Assembly (NCBI GenBank): GCA_030447525.1
Contig: JAUJOR010000004.1
Span: forward strand, 84,500 to 148,499
Length of the DNA stretch: 64,000 nucleotides
From: Chloroflexota bacterium
Lineage (GTDB): Bacteria; Chloroflexota; UBA11872; UBA12225
Reading direction: 5' to 3'
Shown: piece by piece, positions 53,682 to 64,000 of the stretch
Layout of the letters: each line of letters begins with the position of its first letter
Numbering within the stretch: the stretch's first letter is position 1
Made by a program: the position numbers and the translations under genes
Notes under the pieces: generated by a model
What the model saw: only the letters and a program-made list of their open reading frames with translations
What the model was told of the DNA's origin: nothing
The model's database searches: none

Positions 53682-56600
53682 CTACGGCTCGAGGTCATCG
53701 CTCTCGCTGCCGTCAGCGCCTGCAGCGCCTACGCCGTCGCTCGCCAGGGCGCCGGCGCCCAGTCCGTTAGGCGAGACCTCGGCCACCTCCACATCGATGG
53801 CCCTGGCCACGGGGGGGCTGTCGTCGGCCTCGCCGCCGTCGAGGCCGCTATCGGCCAGCGGGTCGTCTTCCTCAGCGCCGAGGCTGGCCAGGGCAACCAC
53901 GGATTCCCCGGGGGTGACGCGCATCAGCTGCACGCCACGGGCGTCGCGGTGCAGCGCCTTGACGCTCTGCACCGGGATGCGGATCACCTGGCCGTGCACC
54001 GAGATGGCCACGATCTCCTGGGTCACTGCCCCCACGGTATGTGCCGCCACCAGCGGCCCGGTGCGCTCGTCCAAGACGATCGCCCGCACGCCGGCGCCCC
54101 CGCGCCCCTGGCGCCGAAACTCAACGAAGGGGGTCTTCTTGCCGATCCCGTTGCCGGTAATCATCAGCAGGTCACCCGAGGGATCCACAACCTGGAGGGC
54201 AACCAGTTCATCCCCCTCCTCCAGCCGGATGCCCCGCACGCCCCCGCTGGTGCGGCCGGAGATGCGCACGTCCTCCTCCGAGCAGGTCAGCGACTGCCCC
54301 GAGGCCGTCACCAGGATCAGCTCGTCTGTGCCCGAGGTGCGCACCGCCCAGCACAGCTCGTCCCCGGCCTCCACGTCCATGGTCTTGATCCCGTTCTGGC
54401 GCACGGAGGCGTACTCGGAGAGGGCGGTGCGCTTGATCTCGCCCCGGCGAGTGGCCAGGAACAGGTTGCCGCCGGCGTCGAAGTCGTCGATGGGGAGACA
54501 GGTGGTGACGCGCTCGTCGGGGTCGAGGGCGATAAAGTTGATCAAGGCAGAGCCCCGGGCCTGGCGCTGCACGTCCGGCAGCTCCCAGGCGCGCGTGCGC
54601 AGGACACGCCCGCGATTGGTGAAGAACAAGATGTTGTCGTGCGTGCTGGCGACGAAGAGCTGGCGCACCTGGTCGTCGTCCCGCGTCGTCATCCCCGTCA
54701 CCCCTTTACCACCCCGGTTCTGGAGGCGGTAGGTGCTGGGGAGCATGCGCTTGACGTAGCCCCGCTCGGTGAGCAGCACCAGGACGTCACGCCGGGCGAT
54801 CAGGTCTTCCTCGCTGAACTCACCCTCTTCTTCCGGCATGATCACCGTGCGCCGGGGATCGCCGTACTTGCGGCGCAGCTCGGACAGCTCGTCCTTGATG
54901 ATCAGCAGCACCCGCTCCGGCCGGGCCAGGATGTCCTCCAGGTCGGCGATCGCCTGGCGCAGCTCGGCCAGCTCGGCCGCCAGGCGCTGCCGCTCCAGGG
55001 CCACCAGGCGACGGAGCTGCATATCCAGGATGGCATTGGCCTGTACCTCGCTCAGGGCGAAGCGGGCGACGAGCTGGCTGCGGGCCCCCTCCGTGCTCTG
55101 GGCCTCGCGGATGGTGCGGATCACTTCGTCCAGGTGGTCGAGGGCAATCTGCAGCCCCTCCAGGACGTGCGCCCGCTCGCGGGCCCGGCGCAGATCGTAG
55201 CGGCTCCGCTTGGTGACTATATCCTGGCGGTAGGCGACGTACTGCTGCAGGGCCGTCTTGAGGGTCATCACCTGGGGCTGCTGCCCCACCACGGCCACCA
55301 TGTTGACGTTGAAGGCCGTTTGTAGGGCAGTGTGCTTGAACAGCTGGTTGAGCACGGCCGTCGGGCGGGCGTCACGCTTGAGCTCGATCACCAGGCGCAT
55401 CCCCTGGCGATCGGACTCGTCACGCATGTTGGAGATGCCCTCCAGGCGTTTCTCCCCCACCAGCTCGGCGATCTTCTCTTGGAGCGTGGCCTTGTTGACC
55501 TGGTAAGGGAGCTCGGTGACGACGATCCGGCGGCGCTCGTTCTCCTCCTCCTCGACCTCCGCCTTGGCGCGCATCACCACCCGCCCCCGGCCAGTGGCGT
55601 AGGCGCTACGGATGCCGGACATCCCCAGGATCAGACCGGCGGTGGGAAAGTCCGGCCCGCGGACGAACTGCAGCAAGTCGTCCACGGCGGCGTCGGGATG
55701 GTCGATCAGGTAGGTGATCCCGTCCACCAGCTCCGTGAGGTTGTGGGGCGGGATCTTCGTGGCCATGCCCACGGCAATCCCCTCCGCCCCGTTCAAGAGC
55801 AGGTTGGGCAGCCTGGCAGGGAGGGGGTATGGCTCGCGCTCGGTGGCGTCAAAGTTGTCGACGAACTCGACCGTCTCTTTGTCGATGTCCGCCATCATCT
55901 CTTCCGCGACGGCGGTCAGGCGTGCCTCCGTGTAACGCATCGCAGCCGCAGGGTCGTTGTCCACTGAGTTGTGGACGAAGACACCGGCCTCCAGCGCGAA
56001 GTTGTGCAGACCGTCTACCGTGAGGTCGTAGACGTCGGCGTGCCCGGCTGGCTCCACTGATGCCACCCGATGATTCAGGGGCGGGGTGTGAGCGAGTGCC
56101 GGCTCGATATTGAACTCGTCAGCCAGGCGGTGCGCGAACTCCCAAGCGTTCGCCGCCGGCTGATACACCTGCTCGCAGCCCCGCATGTCACGGTCAGCGC
56201 CCTCGTATATACGGGTGTACAGCGGCATCAGACTCACGTCTGGCTGGAGGTCCTGCGCCTCGCGATACGTCCCATCACGCAACATGAAGCGGTGATCGGG
56301 GGTGCAGACGATCTCTTCTCCGTCGTCCAGCGTCACTTTCACCACCGGCACGCCCTGCTTCGTCAGACGCGGGGACCGGAGAGGGGCCATGACGACCCGT
56401 CCCGCCGCGTCGACCGCGTAGACGAAATGATCCTTGCCCTGCTCGGCGTCCGCAACGAGCTCCACGAAGGACCTGGCGGTCCCATCCGCCAACCGTACTC
56501 GCGTCGAGCCGATGAAGCAGCCGAAGTTCCCCTGGCCATCCACCAGGGGGTAGCGCAGGGAGAAGGGCTGGGCCATCCGCACCAGGGCGTCGTAGACGGC

Positions 56601-56861
56601 CAGCTCCCCGTGGGGGTGGTACTTGGCCAGGACGTTCCCTACCGCCCGGGCGCTTTTCTTGTACTGCGTGTTGGCGCGGATCCCCTCTTCCCACATGGTG
56701 TAGAGGATGCGCCGCTGCACCGGCTTGAGCCCGTCGCGGGCGTCGGGGAACGCCCGGCCGACGATCACACTCATGGCGTAGTCGAGGTACGACGTGAGCA
56801 TCTGCTCCTCGATGCGCACCTCTTCCACGGATTCGATGTTGCCCGCTTGGTCTTCAGCCAT
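53682..56861 (-). CDS. gyrA: DNA gyrase subunit A precursor with in-frame intein
   Basis: A 1059-residue precursor; without the 184-residue intein the subunit is 875 residues. The breakage-reunion domain starts [34 protein letters not shown] and includes the catalytic Tyr ([11 protein letters not shown]; residue 310, or 126 after splicing). The long coiled coil and the C-terminal beta-pinwheel ([23 protein letters not shown] region) are intact; the GyrA box is QNRGGKG. ATG 56861 follows TTGAGGGAG. An acidic tail ([18 protein letters not shown]) ends the protein. rhaM lies 63 nt upstream. Confidence 0.97.
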   Translation of the reverse strand: MAEDQAGNIESVEEVRIEEQMLTSYLDYAMSVIVGRAFPDARDGLKPVQRRILYTMWEEGIRANTQYKKSARAVGNVLAKYHPHGELAVYDALVRMAQPFSLRYPLVDGQGNFGCFIGSTRVRLADGTARSFVELVADAEQGKDHFVYAVDAAGRVVMAPLRSPRLTKQGVPVVKVTLDDGEEIVCTPDHRFMLRDGTYREAQDLQPDVSLMPLYTRIYEGADRDMRGCEQVYQPAANAWEFAHRLADEFNIEPALAHTPPLNHRVASVEPAGHADVYDLTVDGLHNFALEAGVFVHNSVDNDPAAAMRYTEARLTAVAEEMMADIDKETVEFVDNFDATEREPYPLPARLPNLLLNGAEGIAVGMATKIPPHNLTELVDGITYLIDHPDAAVDDLLQFVRGPDFPTAGLILGMSGIRSAYATGRGRVVMRAKAEVEEEENERRRIVVTELPYQVNKATLQEKIAELVGEKRLEGISNMRDESDRQGMRLVIELKRDARPTAVLNQLFKHTALQTAFNVNMVAVVGQQPQVMTLKTALQQYVAYRQDIVTKRSRYDLRRARERAHVLEGLQIALDHLDEVIRTIREAQSTEGARSQLVARFALSEVQANAILDMQLRRLVALERQRLAAELAELRQAIADLEDILARPERVLLIIKDELSELRRKYGDPRRTVIMPEEEGEFSEEDLIARRDVLVLLTERGYVKRMLPSTYRLQNRGGKGVTGMTTRDDDQVRQLFVASTHDNILFFTNRGRVLRTRAWELPDVQRQARGSALINFIALDPDERVTTCLPIDDFDAGGNLFLATRRGEIKRTALSEYASVRQNGIKTMDVEAGDELCWAVRTSGTDELILVTASGQSLTCSEEDVRISGRTSGGVRGIRLEEGDELVALQVVDPSGDLLMITGNGIGKKTPFVEFRRQGRGGAGVRAIVLDERTGPLVAAHTVGAVTQEIVAISVHGQVIRIPVQSVKALHRDARGVQLMRVTPGESVVALASLGAEEDDPLADSGLDGGEADDSPPVARAIDVEVAEVSPNGLGAGALASDGVGAAGADGSESDDLEP
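55968..56519 (-). other. Mini-intein in GyrA (184 residues)
   Basis: The insert lies between GNFG and [12 protein letters not shown], a block that is continuous in other GyrAs, a few residues before the catalytic tyrosine. It begins with Cys ([13 protein letters not shown], block A), has TPDH at intein residues 73-76 (block B) and ends [22 protein letters not shown] (blocks F-G), followed by the Ser +1. These are the Hint splicing motifs. Between blocks, [36 protein letters not shown] looks like the remains of an HNH homing-endonuclease region, deleted. Splicing residues (Cys1, penultimate His, Asn184, Ser+1) are all intact. Confidence 0.9.
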
Positions 56862-56924
56862 ACTCCCTCAATTGTCGCATATGAGGCCCGTAGCCCATAT
56901 ATATTGAGGCCGGAGCCAGGCACT

Positions 56925-57242
56925 CTACTCCAGGTGGAAGACCTCTTCCAGGGGTGTCATGGCCTCATCCGGGCGGCCGCTGAGGGACTCGAAGAAGGGG
57001 GCCATCTCCCGCTGCCAGCGCCCGTTCACGTCCCGCGCGGCCATCTCCCGCCGCGCCCGCTCAAAGTCCGGGGTCTCCAGGTAGCCGAACAGCAGGCCGT
57101 CGGGGCGCGCAAACAGGGAGTAGTTGTGCCAGCCGGTCTCGCGGAGGGCCTGCAACATCTCCGGCCACACTTCCCGGTGGCGGCGCTTGTACTCCTCCAG
57201 CATGTCCGCCCGCACCTTCAGGATGAACGCCACCCGCTGCAT
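56925..57242 (-). CDS. rhaM: L-rhamnose mutarotase
   Basis: A 105-residue RhaM-type protein interconverting rhamnose anomers. FILKVRADMLEEYKRRHREVWPEML, WHNYSLFARPDGLLFGYLET and ARRDVNGRWQREMAPFFE are the family blocks; length is as expected. ATG 57242 has GGAAGGAGG about 8 nt upstream; the frame opens further but without support. No other rhamnose genes are close; 63 nt before gyrA, possibly co-transcribed. Confidence 0.92.
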   Translation of the reverse strand: MQRVAFILKVRADMLEEYKRRHREVWPEMLQALRETGWHNYSLFARPDGLLFGYLETPDFERARREMAARDVNGRWQREMAPFFESLSGRPDEAMTPLEEVFHLE

Positions 57243-57446
57243 CGTGTCCTCCTTCCTCACGTCCTGGTGCGCTCTACCGGTCGCCTCGTGCTCTTGGGTC
57301 CCGCCCATGTCGTACCCCGGATCCCCCCCTCACGCCGGCCCGGCCCCACACCGGGGAAGACGCCTTGACAGGGCTTGTGAAAGATTTCACGACGTCTGCA
57401 TTCGCCCCCCAGCGCCCAGTAGACCCTTGCCGGGCGCCGGGGAATC

Positions 57447-57463
57447 GTTTAAGATGCTTAAAC
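57447..57463. promoter_or_regulatory. Palindromic MarR-type operator
   Basis: GTTTAAG-ATG-CTTAAAC, a perfect 7-bp inverted repeat with a 3-bp centre, 70 bp before the MarR start and AT-rich against a GC-rich background. Its size and place fit autoregulation by the MarR protein. Confidence 0.65.
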
Positions 57464-57533
57464 TTTTGCATTGTTAGTGAATTGGGGACGTTGGTGGATC
57501 GAGAAAGACGGTGCATGTGGAAAGTAGGTCCCT

Positions 57534-58145
57534 GTGACGGGGTTGCGCCGCCTGGTGACCGAGTTGCTAAAGCTGCTCCCGGAGCTGGGTCGGGCGATGG
57601 AAGCGCAGTGCGAGGTGCAGCTCTCGCAGCTGGAACAGCTGACCCTCTCGCCTGGCGTCAGAGAGGCCCTCCACCGGGCGCCGATGCCGACGCCGACGCA
57701 GATGCAGCTGGCCATTGAGCTGGCCCAGGAGGGGCCGTCCACCATCCGTGATCTGGCCCAGCGCCTCGGGGTCACGGCCGCGGCCGTGAGTCTGCTGGTG
57801 GATCGCATGGCCGAGCACGGCTGGGTCGATCGCACCCGTGACACCGAGGATCGACGCGTCGTCTGGGTGCGTCTGACCCCCATTGCCCAGACCATCTCCG
57901 ACGCCTTTCTCGGGGGGCAGCGTCAGCAGGTTGCCGCCTTTCTGCAGCAGGTACCGGAAGGGGAGCGCGAGCCCTTTGTCCGTAATACGGCCCTGTTCGT
58001 CCGCGTACTCGGCTCAGCGGGCGGCGCCCGCCGGGCGACCGGGGGGCTGGCCTCGGGAAAAGCTCATCCCACTCTTGCCCCTCCCGAGCCTGGACCACCT
58101 CCCGAGCCTGGACCACCTCCCGAGCCTCGACTAAAGGATCTCTAG
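57534..58145 (+). CDS. MarR-family transcriptional regulator
   Basis: A 203-residue winged-helix repressor. The helix-turn-helix region is QLAIELAQEGPSTIRDLAQRLGVTAAAVSLLVDRMAEHGWVDRTRDTEDRRVVWVRLT (the DxRRV wing is typical MarR). The last ~20 residues are PPEPGP repeats from an 18-bp tandem duplication. GTG 57534 is the start; a palindromic operator lies just upstream. It is followed by the RND pump genes on the same strand and probably represses them in response to a small molecule. Confidence 0.93.
   Translation: MTGLRRLVTELLKLLPELGRAMEAQCEVQLSQLEQLTLSPGVREALHRAPMPTPTQMQLAIELAQEGPSTIRDLAQRLGVTAAAVSLLVDRMAEHGWVDRTRDTEDRRVVWVRLTPIAQTISDAFLGGQRQQVAAFLQQVPEGEREPFVRNTALFVRVLGSAGGARRATGGLASGKAHPTLAPPEPGPPPEPGPPPEPRLKDL
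58083..58127 (+). repeat. 18-bp tandem repeat at the end of marR
   Basis: CCCGAGCCTGGACCACCT occurs twice exactly (58083-58100 and 58101-58118) and begins a third time. It codes for PPEPGP, two to three copies, within the last codons of the MarR gene. Confidence 0.85.
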
Positions 58146-58281
58146 CATACGGCGCCTTTTGTATGGGAGTCCACCTCTCTAGCAGGGTCCACCTGGTGTG
58201 CCCATTCCCGCCGCCACCCAGGGAGCCCATCGACCAGCCATCGCCGCCCGGCAGTAGCCGGCCATGCCCGGAGTGAACCGC

Positions 58282-61200
58282 ATGAATGACGACGTGACGC
58301 AGCGCCCTCGGCCACCTGAGCAACCTACCCCTCCCGCGCCCGCGGACCGAGCCGTCCGGCGCGGAAGCCGGGGGGCCGGCGATGGCGCAGCGGTCTCGCG
58401 CAACGGGACGGCCCCCGGCGATACCCCGGGGAACCCCGTCGAGGCCAGCGAAGGGCCGTTCGCAGACGGGATGCCCCGGGAGCCCCGCGCCGCGGGGTTC
58501 GGCTCCGGCATCACCCGGCTGGCGATCCAGCGCCCGCTCCTCATGCTGATGGCCATCACGGCGGTGATGATCCTGGGCCTCATCGGCTACCGGCGCATGG
58601 GCGTCGACCTGTTCCCGGCGGTCAACTTCCCGGTGGTATTAGTCAGCGTCCCCTACCCGGGGGCCGGGCCGGAAGTGGTCGAGACGCTGGTGACCAAGCC
58701 GGTGGAAGACGCCGTCGCCGGCCTGGCCGACCTCGACCGCATCACCTCGTTCTCGTCTGAGGGGCTCTCCACGGTCACCGTGCAGTTCAAGGACCAGGCC
58801 GACCCGCAGACGGTGGCCATCGAGGTAGAGAAGCGGGTCAACGCCGCCCGGGCTACCCTGCCGACGGACGTCCTTCCCCCGACCATCCTCAAGTTCGACT
58901 TCAACCAACAGCCGATCATGAACCTGGCCCTCTCCGGCGAGCGCTCCTCCGAGCAGCTCTTCCGCATCGCCGACTAGCGGATCCGCAACCGCCTGGAGAC
59001 GCTCAACGGCATCGGGCAGGTGACCATCTTCGGCGGTCGGCAGCGGGAGATCCAGGTCAGCGTCGACCCGGCCCGGCTGCGGGCGTACGGCCTCACGCTA
59101 CAGCAGGTGACACAGGCCCTGGGGGCGGAGAACGTCAATCTCCCCGGGGGCCAGGTGCAGGAAACGCAGAAGAACTTCAACCTGCGTGTGGACGCCAAGT
59201 TCCGTTCCCCCGGGGACATCGAGAGCACGGTGGTCTCCAGCCTCCCCAGCGGCGGGGCGGTGCGCGTGCGTGACGTAGCCAGCATCATAGACGGCTACAA
59301 GGAGCAGACCCTCCTCAGCCGGGTCAACGGCAGGGACGCCGTCGGCATCACCATCACCAAGCAGTCCACGGCCAACGTCACCAACACGGCGGCCGCGGTG
59401 CGGGCGGAGACGAAGAAGATCCAGGAGACGCTCCCCGAGGACGTCAAGCTGGACGTCATCACAGACGACTCCGTCTTTATCCGCAACTCCCTGAACGGGG
59501 TACAGCGTACCCTCATCGAGGCCATCATCCTCACCGGTCTCGTCCTCTTGGTGTTCCTGCACTCCTGGCGCAGCACGGTGATCGTCCTGCTGGCCATCCC
59601 CACCTCACTGATCGCCACCTTCTTCACCATGTGGCTGCAGGGCTTCACCCTCAACTTCCTGACCACCCTGGCCCTGACGCTGACCATTGGCATTCTGGTG
59701 GACGACAGCATCGTGGTGCTGGAGAACATCTACCGCCACTTGTCCAAGGGGGAGCACCCGCGCCTGGCGGCGATCAACGGCCGGTCAGAGATCGGCCTGG
59801 CGGCCATCTCCATCACCCTGGTGGACGTGGTGGTGTTCACCCCCGTGGGCCTGCTGTCCGGGCAGGTGGGGCAGTTTTTCCGCCAGTTTGGCTTCACCGT
59901 GGTGGCCGCCACGCTGTTCTCGCTGGTGGTGTCCTTTACGCTGACGCCCTTGCTGGCCTCCCGCTGGCTGCGGGCCGAGGACGAGCACGCCAGGGGGCCC
60001 CTGGCCGCCTTTGGACGGCGCTGGGAGCGCTGGTTCGGCGCCCTGGAGCGCCGCTACGCCACGGCCCTGCGGTGGGCGCTGCGCTACCGCTGGCTGGTCA
60101 TCCTGGGGGCCGTTGCCAGCCTGGCGGCCGGTATTGCCCTGCCGGCCACGGGCGTGGTCAAGACGGAGTTCTTTCCTCAGCAGGACCAGGGCGAGCTGAC
60201 CTTGTTCGTGGAGATGCCCCCGGGGACGAACCTGGCCACCACCGAGGCGGCCACCCGCCAGGTGGAGCAGAAGCTGCTGGCCGTGCCGGAGGTGGAGACG
60301 GTGTTCACCTCCGTGGGCCGGGGGGAAGACACCACCCAGCGCCAGACGCGCTTTGCCCAGCTGGCCGTGACCCTCAAGGAAAAACGCCTGCGCACCCGCA
60401 CGGCGGCCCAGGTCTCGCGCCAGGCGCGGGCCTTTGGCGACGGCATCCCCGGCGCTAAGGTGCGCCCGGGCGTCCCTGGCGCAGGGGGTGGCACGAGCCA
60501 GCCGATCCAGTTCCGCATCTTCGGCCCTGAGCTGGCCACCCTCAACCAGCTGGTCGGCGAGGCCACGGCAAGAATCAGCGCCCTGGGCACACTGGAGGAC
60601 ATCACCAACAGCGGGCAGGTCGGGGCGCCGGAGTACGTCATCACCATCGACCGGCAGCGGGCGTCCGACCTCGGGCTGACCGCCGCCCAGGTGGCCTCGA
60701 CGGTGCGCACGGCCTACGCCGGGAGCGTCGCCACCCAGCTTCGCCGGGACAACGTGGTGGGCACCTCTACCGGCGTGGACGTCAGGGTGCAGCTAACCGA
60801 TGATCTGCGAGGAGATCTCTCCAAGCTCAACAGCGTGCCCTTGCTCAGCCCGGCGCGGGGGGGCCAGGTGCTCCTGGGACAGATCGCCTCCATTACCCCG
60901 GCGCAGGGGCCCAGCCAGATCCAGCGCCAGGACCGGCAGCGAGTGATCACCGTTGGCGCCGGGATCGTGGAGGGGGCAGTGCTGGGGGACGTCTCCACCC
61001 AGGTGGACACCGCCCTCAAGGGAATGGAGTGGCCGGCCGGCTATCGCTACCAGATCGGCGGGGAATCCGAGCAGCAGGCGGACACCTTCCGGGAGTTCGG
61101 CAACGCCCTCCTGCTCTCCATCGTGCTGGTCTACATGCTCCTGGTGGCCCTCTACGAGTCCCTGCTTTACCCGTTGGTCGTCCTCTTCGCCCTCCCTCTG

Positions 61201-63933
61201 GCGCTGGTGGGGGCCATGGGGGGCCTGGCCATCACCAGGGAGACGCTGAATCTCTTCTCGCTGATTGGCGTCATCCTCCTCACCGGCCTGGTGGGCAAGA
61301 ACTCCATCCTGGTGGTGGACTACACCAATAGCCTGCGCCGGCAGGGGATGGGGCGCCTGGAGGCCTTGTTGACCGCCGGGCCGGCGCGACTGCGCCCCAT
61401 CTTGATGACCTCGGCCGCCCTGATCTTTGCCCAGATCCCGCTGGTGCTCAAGCTGGAGGAGGGCTCCGAAGTGCAAGCCCCGCTGGGGGCGGTGGTAATG
61501 GGCGGGATGATCACCTCCACCATCCTGGCCCTGATCTTTGTCCCGGCGATGTACACCGTGATCGACGACTTCCAGAACCTGATCCTGCGGCTCTTCCGCA
61601 GGGGCGGACCCAAGGTAGGCCCGAGCAAGAAAGAGGGCGATATGGACGACGATATGCCAACGCCGGATGAGGCAGCCGGGCGGCCAGGCCGGCGGCGCAA
61701 GCTGCCCCTGGGGACGGCCGCGACCACCACGCTGGCCATTGGCGCGTTGCTCCTGAGCGCCTGCAGCGCCGGGGGCGAGTCAAGCCCGGCCAAGGCGGCG
61801 CCGGCACCGCCCCCGCAGAGTGTGGCCGTGACCGAAGTGCGCAGCCAGGACCTGCGCGCCACCTACGACGCCAGCGGCACCGTAGAGGCGGCCAACCAGG
61901 TGACCGTCTCACCCAAGGGCGGCGGGCGGGTGCTCAGGCTGGAGGCCCAGGTGGGGCAGCGCGTCCAGGCCGGGCAACTCCTGGCCGAGCTTGACCACGC
62001 CACCCAGGACGCACAGGTGGCGCAGGCGGAGGCCGGACTGGCGGCGGCCCAGGCCAAGCTGGGGCAGCTGCAACGGGGGGCGCGCGCCGAGGAGGTGGTC
62101 GCGGCCGCCGCCCAGCGTGACGCGGCGAACCAGCAGGCCCAGGCCGCGCGGGCCCAGGCGGTCGCCGCCGCCCAGGGGCTGACCACGCTGGACTCCCAGG
62201 TGCAGTCCGCCCAGGGCCAGGCCGAGGCGGCGCAGGAGCAGGCCGCGGCCGCAGCCGCGCAGGCGGCGGCGGCGCGCATTCGTGTCGAGCAGCTCAGGAA
62301 CCCCCGCGCTGAAGACCTGGCCCTCCTCCAGAGCGGCGTCAACGTCGCCCGTATCCGGCAGGCCCAGAGTCAGAGCCGCGACGAAGAGATCAAGCTGGCC
62401 CAGACCCAGGCGGAGCTGGCCCGCGTCGCCCTGCAGCAAGCCCAGGAAGGCAACCGGCCGGAGGCTATCCGCGCCGCCCAGGCCGCCCTGGACCAGGCCC
62501 GGACCTCCCTGGCGCAGATCGAGACCAAGCCCGTGCGCGAGGAAGACATCGAGGTTGCCCGCCTGAACGTGGAGGCAGCCGAGGCGGCCTGGAGGGCGGC
62601 GCAGGACGCCGCCGTGCAGACGGCCAAGTCCTACAACTCCGTTCGGCAGCAGAGCGATAACCTCCCCTTCGGGCTGTCCCGTGCCCAGGCTGACCAGCAG
62701 CTCACCCAGGCCGAGGCGGCCCGGATCAACGCCGACGCTCAGGTGGAGCAGCGCCGCGTTCAGCGCGATCAGGCACGGGCAGCCTACAGCAAGATCAGCG
62801 ACGGCGTCACCGAGTGGGACCTGCGCCTGGCCCAGGAGCGCGTCGACGCGGCCAGGGCGCAGCTCGACCTGACCAAGAACCCCGATCCGGCCCGCGTGCG
62901 TACCGCCCAGCTCAACGTCGAGCAGGCACAGCTACAGCTGGACTCCCGGCGCAAGCAGATCGCCTTTGATCTGCAGCAAGCGGAGGAGGCGGTGCGCCAG
63001 GCCGAGACCCAGCTGGCCAAGGTGCAAAACCCCGGCTCCTTTGACGTGCAGTCGGCCGAGGAGCAGGCCAACGCCGCCCAAGCCCAGGCCAACGCCGCCC
63101 AAGCCCAGGCCAACGCCGCCCGGGGGCAGATCGACACCCTGCAGTCCCAGCGGACAGGCACCGAGTCCAGCGCCGCTGCGGCCAACAACCAGGCGGCCGC
63201 CGCCCAGGCACAGCTGCGTCAGGCAGAGGCCGCCCTGGCATTGCGCTCCAGCCCCTTTACCGCCGAAGACGTCCAGGCCGCCCGGGCCGCCGTGCAACAG
63301 GCCCAGGCGGCCCTCGACCTGGCCAAGAGCCAGCAAGTGGAGGCCTTTGTCTACGCCCCACTGGACGGCGTCGTCTCCGCGCGTAACGCCACCGTCGGCT
63401 CCCTCGTCGGGCCACAGGCCCCCATCGCCACCCTGGTATCCGATGCCGTAGAGGTTTCCGTCCCGGTGGAAGAGGCCCGCTACGCCGCCGTCCAACCGGG
63501 TCAGACGGTGACCTTCACCGCCCCCGCCTATGCCGGCGAGAGCTTTACCGGCACCGTGGTCAGCCTTTCCCCTTCGGGAGATCCGCGCAACCGCTCCTTC
63601 ACCGCCCGCATCCGCCCGGACGATCCAAACGGCAGGCTCCGCCCGGGGATGTACGTGCAGGTGTCCATCGCCACCGTCGAGCGCCCCAGCGTCCCCGCCA
63701 TCCCACGTGACGCCATCATCCAACGGGAGGGGCAGCCCTCGGTCTTCGTCGTCGGCCCGGACAACAAGGCGTCCCTGCGTCCGGTGCGCACCGGCATTAT
63801 CGCCGACCGCACGGCGGAGATCGTGGAAGGCCTGCAGCCGGGCGAGAAGGTGGTCGTCGTCGGTGGCGAGGACCTGCGGGACGGTCAGGCCGTTGCCCCC
63901 ACACCACTGGGCGCGGTCGCCATCCGACCCTGA
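58282..63933 (+). CDS. RND efflux pump fused to HlyD-like adaptor, with in-frame TAG
   Basis: The first frame (ATG 58282, after GGAG; ATG 58264 possible) begins an AcrB-like RND pump: TRLAIQRPLLMLMAITAVM, then PVVLVSVPYPGAGPEVVETLVTKPVEDAV. TAG at 58975-58977 falls between FRIAD and RIRNRLETLNGIGQ, a continuous stretch in relatives. The frame resumes at once and carries GILVDDSIVVLENIY (proton-relay Asp pair) and GLVGKNSILVVDYTN (relay Lys). Past the last pump helix (~61,610) it runs on without stop into a lipobox-like LLLSACS (~61,755), an adaptor barrel, a very long Gln/Ala-rich coiled coil and a C-terminal barrel. ATG 61642 with AAAGAGGG could restart the adaptor. Confidence 0.85.
63070..63120 (+). 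repeat. 21-bp tandem repeat coding a heptad
   Basis: A 21-bp unit (NAAQAQA) occurs twice exactly (63070-63090 and 63091-63111) and begins again; a heptad-length extension of the adaptor coiled coil. Confidence 0.8.
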
Positions 63934-64000
63934 GGTCCCCACCTGGAGGTCCCCACCTGGAGGTCCCCACCTGGAGGTCCCCACCTGGAGGTCCCCACCT
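63934..64000 (+). repeat. 14-bp tandem repeat at the pump gene end
   Basis: GGTCCCCACCTGGA is repeated four times exactly, with a fifth copy cut off at the window edge, starting directly after the adaptor stop (TGA 63931-63933). The unit contains ACCT-GG-AGGT across its junction. The array length is unknown because the window ends here. Confidence 0.95.

Noticed and set aside
25851..58977. Alternative genetic code in which TGA or TAG is sense
   Set aside because: Both TGA and TAG end many intact genes in the window at the right length, so only local recoding, mutation or error can explain the two in-frame stops.

Overview
The window is 64 kb of very GC-rich bacterial chromosome packed with genes. 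Membrane proteins carrying DUF5671-type repeats, Tat-type lipoproteins, a bifunctional-nuclease (DUF151) protein, sigma factor/zf-HC2/CHAT gene sets, a RodZ-RimO-PgsA cluster and MurE with a DPR signature suggest a member of the Chloroflexota (Thermomicrobia/Sphaerobacter-like). There is no rRNA, and I saw no tRNA, CRISPR array or prophage. The taxonomic call is inference from gene content, not from a marker comparison.

Layout. 1-6.3 kb: a truncated DUF5671 membrane protein, guaB, a gamma-carbonic anhydrase, lysC and a DUF151 protein. 6.5-19.6 kb: a catabolic and accessory stretch with a dipeptide epimerase, an NAD-sugar epimerase, a D-aminoacylase, an orphan lipoprotein solute-binding protein, an Ldh2-type dehydrogenase, ComF, a metal-site-less peptidase-MA homologue, a Tat-exported dienelactone hydrolase and an MFS remnant. 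18.9-25.6 kb: a tightly coupled purK-purE-murE-murF-dedA-hypothetical operon on the minus strand. 25.7-29.4 kb: an HK/OmpR-type regulator pair, followed by a small unknown protein and a rhodanese lipoprotein whose frame is interrupted by TGA exactly where relatives carry a second cysteine. A bacterial-SECIS-like hairpin follows the TGA.

29.6-36.9 kb: a minus-strand gene set of sigma factor, double zinc-finger protein, TPR-CHAT protease, subtilisin-like protease and GNAT. This is the best candidate for an under-described regulated proteolysis or conflict system. 37-41.8 kb: a membrane protein, a divergent NarL-type two-component pair ending in a 14-bp tandem repeat, a degenerate cold-shock-domain protein and small or remnant ORFs. 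41.8-51.5 kb (minus strand): accD-accA, preceded by rodZ-rimO-pgsA and a four-gene overlapping cluster of unknown membrane proteins, one SPFH-like.

51.5-57.2 kb: mnmG, gyrA with an in-frame 184-residue mini-intein, and rhaM. 57.4-64 kb: a MarR regulator with a clear palindromic operator, then an RND efflux pump continuous with a HlyD-type adaptor, interrupted by one in-frame TAG.

Two themes recur. Several genes look leaderless, with a -10 hexamer 6-12 nt before the start. Short tandem or near-tandem duplications sit repeatedly at gene ends. Two in-frame stops (TGA in the rhodanese, TAG in the pump) need read-level verification before either is interpreted biologically.
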